From contig CANRPG010000134.1 of NCBI GenBank assembly GCA_947632425.1, positions 1-5,595 of the forward strand: a stretch of DNA of 5,595 nt, read 5' to 3'. The notes beneath the pieces were generated by a model. It worked only from the letters and a program-made list of their open reading frames with translations. It was not told the DNA's origin and searched no databases. Origin of the DNA: an uncultured Clostridia bacterium. GTDB taxonomy: Bacteria > Bacillota > Clostridia > Oscillospirales > Ruminococcaceae. Positions within the stretch are counted from its first letter, which is position 1; every line of letters starts with the position of its first letter. Below are positions 1 through 4,830 of this stretch, piece by piece. The translations under genes were made by a program, and so were the position numbers.

Positions 1-125
1 GTGTATGGCAAGGGAGGGCAACGACGTATTGGCGGAAAGATGCCTGCAAAAACCGACTTGGGCGCGGCGATCCGCTGCTTTAGAAAGTTGTCGAATTAAA
101 AAGCTATCGCAACGCTCCTTCCTTA

Positions 126-134
126 TGTTATTAT
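126..134 (+). promoter_or_regulatory. Candidate extended -10 promoter for the DUF6514-like gene
   Basis: TG at 126-127, one base, then TATTAT at 129-134 matches the extended -10 pattern TGnTATAAT with one mismatch. No good -35 hexamer sits 16-18 bp upstream (TATCGC or ATCGCA only). Extended -10 promoters can work without one. A transcript from here would begin near 141, about 45 nt before the GTG start. The candidate is weak and rests on the motif alone. Confidence 0.25.
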
Positions 135-160
135 GATGATGGAGATAATGAAAGCATAAA

Positions 161-174
161 GCCGCTTTGGCGGC
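161..174 (+). promoter_or_regulatory. GC hairpin abutting the ribosome site
   Basis: GCCGC at 161-165 and GCGGC at 170-174 form a perfect 5-bp stem around the loop TTTG. It lies directly between the stop of a tiny frame (ATG at 139, peptide MEIMKA, TAA 157-159) and the purine-rich ribosome site AGGAAGGGG at 175-183. It resembles a terminator stem, but no T tract follows, so termination is unlikely. In RNA the hairpin could affect access to the ribosome site. That role is inferred from position only. Confidence 0.25.
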
Positions 175-184
175 AGGAAGGGGA

Positions 185-484
185 GTGAAAGATCTGTTAA
201 TAACATCTGCGCAGACCGAAAAAAGGCAGCTTATTTTGTGCGAGGAGCTAAAGGAAGCGGACGTGCGCTATGAACTGTTTGCCGACAGCACGGAAAACAG
301 CGAATATCCGTACTCTTACGGTATAGCGGTAAAATGCGGCGAGCAGGAAGCGCGCATTGCCGATATAACCGAAAAATACGAGTATGCACGGGAATTGTTT
401 GAACGTATCATGCTGTATATGGCAATGCCGTCTGAACTTGAATACATAGCAGAAGATTACCTTTGCGAAAAGTACACTGTGTGA
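185..484 (+). CDS. DUF6514-like small protein
   Basis: This is a 99-residue acidic protein of unknown function. It resembles the DUF6514 family of short Clostridial proteins by its overall plan: a charged beta-rich first half, a YSYGIAVKC strand around residues 47-55, then a DITEKYEYARELFERI helix and a closing P-SELEYIAEDYL helix near the C-terminus. That assignment is from memory of the family's pattern and is not certain. There is no signal peptide, membrane segment or catalytic motif. I chose the GTG at 185 because AGGAAGGGG lies immediately before it. An in-frame TTG at 167 would add six residues (LAAGRG), but it overlaps the GC hairpin and has no ribosome site close by. No terminator follows the TGA at 482-484, so some readthrough into nrdR is possible. 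Confidence 0.65.
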   Translation: MKDLLITSAQTEKRQLILCEELKEADVRYELFADSTENSEYPYSYGIAVKCGEQEARIADITEKYEYARELFERIMLYMAMPSELEYIAEDYLCEKYTV

Positions 485-519
485 TGCCGCAGAAAAAAAC
501 TTAAATTTTAAAAAAATAC

Positions 520-548
520 TTGCATTTGACCACAATATATGCTACAAT
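520..548 (+). promoter_or_regulatory. nrdR promoter
   Basis: A -35 TTGCAT at 520-525, a 17-bp spacer and a -10 TACAAT at 543-548 form a near-consensus sigma-A promoter. The bases TGC at 540-542 make it an extended -10. Transcription would start near 555, about 83 nt before the nrdR ATG. The design matches the promoter at 1155-1183 almost exactly, which supports both. A perfect TATAAT at 599-604 could be a second -10, but the TTGACC at 579-584 is only 14 bp away and TTGATA at 573-578 is 20 bp away, so that one is doubtful. Confidence 0.7.
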
Positions 549-577
549 ATCAATAAGAGAGATACAATATTATTGAT
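530..577 (+). promoter_or_regulatory. Tandem NrdR-box-like sites
   Basis: The published NrdR box consensus is acaCwAtATaTwGtgt. Positions 530-545 match 11 of 16 bases, including the left-half core CACAATATAT. Positions 562-577 match 10 of 16, again through a CAATAT core. The two are 32 bp apart, about three helical turns, which is the phasing known for paired NrdR boxes. The right halves are poor in both. The first site lies over the -35/-10 spacer and the -10 of the nrdR promoter, so a bound repressor would block it. Autoregulation by NrdR is inferred, not shown. Confidence 0.4.
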
Positions 578-581
578 ATTG
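545..581. repeat. 12-bp perfect inverted repeat
   Basis: CAATATCAATAA at 545-556 is the exact reverse complement of TTATTGATATTG at 570-581, with 13 bp between. A further direct copy of the core AATATCAAT occurs at 602-610. The predicted transcription start near 555 lies within the left arm, so the full hairpin would not be in the RNA. A DNA-binding site for a dimeric or multimeric regulator fits better than an attenuator. AT-rich sequence makes such repeats more likely by chance, but 12 perfect pairs plus a third copy is more than expected. Confidence 0.55.
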
Positions 582-609
582 ACCGACAGTATAGCGGATA
601 TAATATCAA

Positions 610-624
610 TTGTTTTCAAAACAA
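610..624. repeat. Perfect 15-bp palindrome before the nrdR ribosome site
   Basis: TTGTTTT at 610-616 and AAAACAA at 618-624 mirror each other around a single C at 617. It ends within the AAGGGGG ribosome site (623-629), which is 8 nt from the nrdR ATG. A one-base centre makes it a poor RNA hairpin but a plausible protein operator. It resembles but does not match the Rex site (TTGTTAA, four bases, TTAACAA). No regulator is assigned. Confidence 0.45.
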
Positions 625-637
625 GGGGGATCATAAA

Positions 638-1096
638 ATGAAATGTCCGTTTTGTGGGTGCGAGGATACAAAGGTCATAGATTCGCGCCCCAGTGATGAA
701 AAGAAGCGCCGCAGGAGAGAGTGTCCGCAGTGCCTGAAACGTTTTACAACGTATGAGGTGGTCGAAAAGCCTACGCTTATGGTGTACAAAAAAGACGGAA
801 GTTTTGAACCTTTTGACAAGGGAAAGCTGATAAAGGGCATACAGAACGCCATAAAGAAGCGCCCGATAAGCGTTGAACAGATGAACGAACTGGTGGACGA
901 GATAGAAAATACCTATGCAAACGCCATGCAGACGGAAACTTCAACTTCCGAGATAGGCGACAAGGTGCTGGCAGGACTGAAAAGCCTCGACCACGTTGCG
1001 TATGTGAGATTTGCGTCTGTTTATAAGGATTTTAACGATGTTGAAAGCTTTATACATATAATCTCCGAGCTTGGCGCGGACAGCAAGAAAAGTTAA
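638..1096 (+). CDS. nrdR: Transcriptional repressor NrdR
   Basis: NrdR is a cytoplasmic repressor of ribonucleotide reductase genes that senses ATP/dATP. The 152 residues carry the two family domains in order. The N-terminal zinc ribbon begins MKCPFCG and has Cys3, Cys6, Cys29 and Cys32, with the family signatures VIDSRPSDE (13-21), RRRRECPQC (24-32) and RFTTYE (35-40). The ATP-cone domain follows from about 47 to 137, with PFDKGKLIKGI, KKRPIS and the closing VAYVRFASVYKDF block. Length is typical. The one oddity is a linker between the cysteine pairs of 22 residues where E. coli NrdR has 24: the usual G-S-S-(V/I) before RRRR is reduced to KK. The ATG has a good AAGGGGG site 8 nt upstream. 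It is transcribed alone from its own promoter and ends at a strong terminator. No nrd structural genes are in the window. Confidence 0.98.
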   Translation: MKCPFCGCEDTKVIDSRPSDEKKRRRRECPQCLKRFTTYEVVEKPTLMVYKKDGSFEPFDKGKLIKGIQNAIKKRPISVEQMNELVDEIENTYANAMQTETSTSEIGDKVLAGLKSLDHVAYVRFASVYKDFNDVESFIHIISELGADSKKS

Positions 1097-1110
1097 ATTT
1101 ATGGTTTTTT

Positions 1111-1141
1111 GAACGCATCGTGGTGGGTGCGTTCTTTTTTT
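1111..1141 (+). terminator. Intrinsic terminator after nrdR
   Basis: GAACGCA at 1111-1117 pairs with TGCGTTC at 1128-1134. The stem can extend inward by a U-G and a C-G pair, leaving the loop GTGGTG at 1120-1125. Seven T residues follow at 1135-1141. It starts 14 nt after the nrdR stop and acts on the + strand. It separates nrdR from the next transcription unit. Confidence 0.92.
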
Positions 1142-1154
1142 GCACCGCAAAATA

Positions 1155-1183
1155 TTGCATTTTAAGAATAAGTGTGCTATAAT
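1155..1183 (+). promoter_or_regulatory. Promoter of the membrane protein-permease-ychF unit
   Basis: TTGCAT at 1155-1160, a 17-bp spacer and a perfect TATAAT at 1178-1183 preceded by TGC at 1175-1177 make a strong extended -10 sigma-A promoter. Transcription would start near 1190, some 28 nt before the ATG at 1218. The ribosome site AGGAGAG (1208-1214) is close to consensus. No operator-like repeat was seen here, so expression may be constitutive. Confidence 0.8.
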
Positions 1184-1217
1184 AATATGATATACAGAAA
1201 AAATACGAGGAGAGAGT

Positions 1218-2015
1218 ATGAAACAGAGGTTTACATTGTTCCAGAAGATAATGACCGTTATCTTCATCGCGCTGGAGGCGGCTGTGCTTGCCTGCGATGT
1301 GTATCGGCTTGTTTTCGTGGACGGCGACGGGAAGTATTATTACATAGTGAATCTGGTGCTCAGCGTGCTGCTGTTGGGCGTTTTCCTTATGCTTATTTTC
1401 GACCCGAAACTTTGCATAAGCGACGACGAGACCGACGACCCTCAGCGGCTTTTCCCTATAGTATCGGCATCGAGGACGTATATGTGCTTTATAGCCGTAG
1501 ATGTTTCGGCGATATTCGCGTTTGTGATGTTTGCGGCGAAATACTTTGAAAACCCTGCGCTTATTGTAGTTATAGGCGGCGTGGCTGTGTTCGTTATAGG
1601 CGCGGTCAAGTATGTTATAGATTCCGGCAGGATAGGCATAGTATCTGAAGATGAAAGCGAACAAGAAAAAGCAGAAGATACAGAAAAGACAGAAGAAACC
1701 GCAGAAGCCGCTGAAAATACCGAAGATAAAGAAGAAGCTGCCGACAATGCCGAAGAAGCGGAAGAAGCTGTAGAAGATACAGAAATTGCAGACAGTACGG
1801 AAGAAGTTACCGATGAAGCCGCAGATACAGCAGAAACCGAAGAAACGGCAGAGGCTGCCGAAGAAACAGAAGAAGCCGCAGAACCTGCCGAAAGTATAGA
1901 AGAAACTGCGGAAGCTGCGGAAAGTACAGAACCTGCGGAAATTACGGAAGATACAGAAGAAAATACTGACGAGCCTTTGGAAGAAAAAGCCGGGAAAGTA
2001 AGTCAGACGGAGTAG
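1218..2015 (+). CDS. Four-helix membrane protein with long acidic tail, function unknown
   Basis: The family is not recognised. The 265 residues fall in two parts. Residues 1-142 hold four hydrophobic helices near 10-30, 41-62, 86-108 and 112-133. The N-terminus MKQRFTLFQK and the segment after helix 4 (KYVIDSGRIG) are positive, which places both ends in the cytoplasm. The loop between helices 2 and 3 is acidic (SDDETDDPQ). Residues 143-265 form a low-complexity tail of Glu, Ala and Thr: 55 of 123 residues are Glu or Asp and only five are Lys. It is probably disordered, or partly helical, and cytoplasmic. The ATG follows AGGAGAG. The TAG is 12 nt before the permease start, so the two are probably coupled. 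Partner, scaffold or ion-binding roles are all possible, but nothing in the sequence decides between them. Confidence 0.85.
   Translation: MKQRFTLFQKIMTVIFIALEAAVLACDVYRLVFVDGDGKYYYIVNLVLSVLLLGVFLMLIFDPKLCISDDETDDPQRLFPIVSASRTYMCFIAVDVSAIFAFVMFAAKYFENPALIVVIGGVAVFVIGAVKYVIDSGRIGIVSEDESEQEKAEDTEKTEETAEAAENTEDKEEAADNAEEAEEAVEDTEIADSTEEVTDEAADTAETEETAEAAEETEEAAEPAESIEETAEAAESTEPAEITEDTEENTDEPLEEKAGKVSQTE
1644..2012 (+). repeat. Low-complexity acidic-tail coding region with EETAEAAE repeats
   Basis: This purine-rich stretch encodes residues 143-265 of the membrane protein. The unit (T/I)EETAEAAE occurs three times, at 1689-1715, 1836-1862 and 1896-1922 (residues 158-166, 207-215 and 227-235), with looser copies such as TEEAAEPAE between. 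The three copies differ at several wobble positions (for example ACC GCA GAA GCC GCT, ACG GCA GAG GCT GCC, ACT GCG GAA GCT GCG). The pattern is therefore kept in the protein and is not a recent DNA duplication. Glutamate is almost always GAA here, while GAG is common in the neighbouring genes. Confidence 0.75.
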
Positions 2016-2027
2016 GAATGAAAGGCA

Positions 2028-4808
2028 ATGAAAAAGCGCGCATCTGCGTATAAAAAAGATATTGCGAGAGAGATAAGACGTTCACTGGGCAGATTTATGT
2101 CGGTGTTTCTTATAGTGGCTCTCGGAACGGGATTTTTTGCAGGTATAAAGTCTACCATGCCGGATATGAAAGAATCGGCGGCAGACTTTTTTGAAGAAAA
2201 CAACCTTATGGATCTGAAACTTGTTTCAAACGTGGGGTTCAGATATGAAGATCTGCAAGCTGTTGAAGGACTTGAAGGCGTGAGCGGCGTGCAGGCAGGG
2301 TATTCAAGCGACGTTTACTATAACTACGACGGGCAGAACCAGGTAGTCAAGGTGATGTCTTACAGCGGCGGAGATGATATTCTCAACAAGCCTATTCTTA
2401 TAGAAGGCAGGCTGCCGCAAAACAGCGGTGAGTGCGTTGTTGAAAACACCATGAAAACGCCCGATTCTTACAAAATAGGCGAGAAGCTCACACTCTCGGC
2501 GCCGGGAAAAGACGGGGATATTCACGACTATTTCAAGCATGATACTTTTGAAGTGGTGGGCATAGTGGCATCGCCGCTTTATATAGGTTTTGAAAGAGAT
2601 GCAACGACTATAGGCAGCGGCAGTGTGAACAGCTTTATGCTTATACCCGAGGAGGATTTTACCCTTGGCGTTTATACCGAGCTTTATGTGCGGTTTGACG
2701 GCATGGACAGGGAAGAGCCGTTCTCGGATAAATACACCGATCAGATCGAGGAGAAAAAGCAGCCTGTTATAGCGGCGTTTGAAAATTCTGTCAACGAAAG
2801 AATGGAAGAGAGCAAGCAAGACGCCATAGAGCAGCTTGACAAGGCGCAGGAAAATATAGATGCCATAAACAGTCTGCTCGCGCTTGACGAAAACGCTCTT
2901 GCGCAGTATATAGCGCAGCTTGAAAGCGACGTTGAGACTTTGAGGGCGCAGGCGGAAAACGGTACCGCGCTGGACAGGGTATCTCTTGCGCAGCAGGAAA
3001 CTAAATTGCAGACGGCACAGGGGCTGTATGCGGCGCGCCTTGCAGGGGATACGAGCGTTGACGAGCAGCTTTCCGCTCAGGCGGCGCAGGGGCAGGCACA
3101 GGCTGATGAGATACAAGCGCAGATAGATTCAATACCCGAGACGAAAATATACGATTACACGCGGTTTTCAAGCAACGATTACGCCTCGTTTGCAGGCGAC
3201 AGCGAAAAGATAGATGCCATAGCTAAGGTGTTCCCGGTGTTTTTTGTGTTTATAGCCGCGCTTGTGTGCCTTACCACAATGACCAGAATGGTAGACGAAA
3301 AGCGCACCGAGATAGGCACTTACAAGGCGCTGGGGTATTCGTCTGCAAAAATTATGGCTAAGTACCTTATATATGCGCTTGTGCCGACGGTGACGGGAAC
3401 GCTTTTCGGCACTGCGATAGGCTTTAAGCTTTTTCCTTACATTATATATAACAGCTATAAAATACTGTATAACATACCCTCGATAGATACGCCGTTCCGC
3501 GTTGACTATGCGCTTTGGTGCATGGCGGTGGCAGTAATAGCGGTGGGAGCTACTGTTATAGCTTCCTGCTATGCTTCGATGTCTGCAAAGCCTGCGCAGC
3601 TAATGCGCCCGAAAGCTCCGCCGGCAGGAAAGAGAGTTTTCCTTGAGAAGATAACACCGCTGTGGAAAAGGCTGGGCTTTCTTACAAAGGTAACGCTGAG
3701 AAATCTTCTTCGGTACAAAAAGCGCTTTGCAATGACCCTGATAGGCGTTGCAGGGTGCACCGCGCTGATAATGACCGCATTCGGCATAAAACACAGCATC
3801 AGCAAGATAGTAGACCTGCAATTCGGTAAGATACTGCAATATGATGCGGTAACGGTTCTTGACAAGGACAGCGGCGTGACAGATGAAGATATAAACGCGC
3901 TTTTAGATGAAAATGAAGATGTGGAAGATCATCTTCTGATAAGCGAGACCGACTGCACGCTAAGCGCCAACGACCTTTCATACGGCGTGAGCCTTATGGT
4001 GCCGCAGCAGCCGCAGAAGCTGAATGATTTTATACGCCTTGACGACTGCAAGAGCGGCGACAAGCTTACGGTAGCAGACGGAGAGGTAGTCATTACCGAA
4101 AAGATAACGCAGCTTATGGGGCTGAAAGTCGGCGACGAGATAGAAATAGAGATACCCGAAAAAAACACGGTGAAGCTGAAAATAAGCAGCATAGCTGAAA
4201 ACTATTCTATGCACTATATCTATATTTCGCCGCAGGACTATGAAAGGCTGTACGGCGAAGAGCCGCAGTTCAATCAGGCGTATCTCAGTATTGCAGACGG
4301 CACTGTGACGGCTGATTTTTCGCAGCAGCTTATCTCAAAAGATGAGTTTTTAGGCATAGTTTTCCTCGATGAAAAGGCGGAGACGTTCTTTTCGTCTATC
4401 GAGAGCCTTAATGCAATAGTCTGGCTGCTGATAATATGCGCTGCGCTGCTGGCTTTCATAGTGCTATATGACCTTGCAAACATAAACATAACCGAGCGCG
4501 TAAGAGAGATAGCTACCCTTAAAGTGCTGGGATTTTATGACGGCGAGACTTCTGCTTATATATACCGCGAGAACATTTACACCACTGTTATAGGTATAAT
4601 CCTCGGTTGGGGAATGGGGCTTGTGCTGCACAGGTTCGTTGTGCTTACAGCAGAGGTAGACCTTGTTATGTTCGCGAGGGAAATGGTGTGGTATGCGTAT
4701 ATTCTGTCGGCATTGCTGACGGCGCTGTTTGCGGTTATGGTGAACATTGTGCTGCACTTCAAGCTGAAGAAAATAGACATGGTAGAGTCACTTAAATCTA
4801 TCGAATAA
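2028..4808 (+). CDS. FtsX-family ABC transporter permease, large two-module type
   Basis: This 926-residue membrane protein belongs to the FtsX/MacB-like permease superfamily, whose members work with a separate ATPase in export or envelope mechanics. The order is: a basic N-terminus with REIRRSLGRFMSVFLIVALG and helix 1 (24-40); an extracytoplasmic domain (about 45-400); a first FtsX module with helices near 402-418, 447-470 and 494-514; a linker and helix 5 (569-586); a second extracytoplasmic domain (590-790); and a second FtsX module with helices near 796-814, 850-868 and 888-908. The duplicated cytoplasmic motif is plain: EKRTEIGTYKALGY at 424-437 and ERVREIATLKVLGF at 823-836. A Gln/Ala/Glu-rich stretch at 235-370 looks coiled-coil. 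No ATPase gene is adjacent and no substrate can be inferred. The ATG is 12 nt after the previous stop, with AGGA at 2014-2017. It is intact, with 22 nt before ychF. Confidence 0.93.
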   Translation: MKKRASAYKKDIAREIRRSLGRFMSVFLIVALGTGFFAGIKSTMPDMKESAADFFEENNLMDLKLVSNVGFRYEDLQAVEGLEGVSGVQAGYSSDVYYNYDGQNQVVKVMSYSGGDDILNKPILIEGRLPQNSGECVVENTMKTPDSYKIGEKLTLSAPGKDGDIHDYFKHDTFEVVGIVASPLYIGFERDATTIGSGSVNSFMLIPEEDFTLGVYTELYVRFDGMDREEPFSDKYTDQIEEKKQPVIAAFENSVNERMEESKQDAIEQLDKAQENIDAINSLLALDENALAQYIAQLESDVETLRAQAENGTALDRVSLAQQETKLQTAQGLYAARLAGDTSVDEQLSAQAAQGQAQADEIQAQIDSIPETKIYDYTRFSSNDYASFAGDSEKIDAIAKVFPVFFVFIAALVCLTTMTRMVDEKRTEIGTYKALGYSSAKIMAKYLIYALVPTVTGTLFGTAIGFKLFPYIIYNSYKILYNIPSIDTPFRVDYALWCMAVAVIAVGATVIASCYASMSAKPAQLMRPKAPPAGKRVFLEKITPLWKRLGFLTKVTLRNLLRYKKRFAMTLIGVAGCTALIMTAFGIKHSISKIVDLQFGKILQYDAVTVLDKDSGVTDEDINALLDENEDVEDHLLISETDCTLSANDLSYGVSLMVPQQPQKLNDFIRLDDCKSGDKLTVADGEVVITEKITQLMGLKVGDEIEIEIPEKNTVKLKISSIAENYSMHYIYISPQDYERLYGEEPQFNQAYLSIADGTVTADFSQQLISKDEFLGIVFLDEKAETFFSSIESLNAIVWLLIICAALLAFIVLYDLANINITERVREIATLKVLGFYDGETSAYIYRENIYTTVIGIILGWGMGLVLHRFVVLTAEVDLVMFAREMVWYAYILSALLTALFAVMVNIVLHFKLKKIDMVESLKSIE

Positions 4809-4830
4809 GATATGAAAGGAAACCGAAAAA

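Larger units (their letters stand above)
1..184. other. Left-edge stretch without a defensible gene
   Basis: No convincing coding region is seen here. The three + frames run from the window edge to stops at 97-99, about 133-135 and 79-81, but their codons (CAA, CGA, CGT, TTG, TCG) are unlike the ATA- and CTT-rich genes downstream, and none of the peptides is recognised. One minus-strand frame stays open from about 247 to the window edge, but it has no start codon behind a ribosome site. A possible RNA fold is visible: CGACTT at 54-59 can pair with AAGTTG at 85-90 (one G-U pair), enclosing the GCGG/CCGC hairpin at 64-75. This could be the end of a transcript or structured RNA lying mostly outside the window, but that is inference. 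Confidence 0.3.

Noticed and set aside
485..520. Possible terminator after the DUF6514-like gene
   Set aside because: The A/T runs form no GC-containing stem followed by a T tract, so no terminator is called.
1172..1549. 125-codon + frame overlapping the membrane protein start
   Set aside because: It begins within the promoter -10 region and gives an Arg/Cys-rich peptide. The overlapping frame at 1218 has the ribosome site and membrane helices.
1050..1664. 204-codon minus-strand open frame
   Set aside because: It runs antisense through the nrdR end, the terminator, the promoter and the membrane protein. Its composition is Tyr/His/Arg-rich and unlike any known protein. It is a shadow of the + strand genes.
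1442..1747. Ser/Ala-rich minus-strand frame opposite the acidic tail
   Set aside because: It is the reverse reading of GAA/GCA-rich repeats, which gives Ser/Phe/Ala runs. It is a composition artefact.
1689..1922. CRISPR or recent tandem duplication in the acidic-tail region
   Set aside because: The repeats are codon-phased, diverged at wobble positions and unevenly spaced. They encode a low-complexity protein tail.
2018..2053. Short + frame MKGNEKARICV between the membrane protein and the permease
   Set aside because: It is eleven codons long, out of frame with the permease and overlaps its start. Nothing supports a gene.
2304..3116. 270-codon minus-strand open frame
   Set aside because: It lies wholly inside the permease gene, which has clear FtsX-family motifs. 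There is no ribosome site or recognisable domain on the minus strand.
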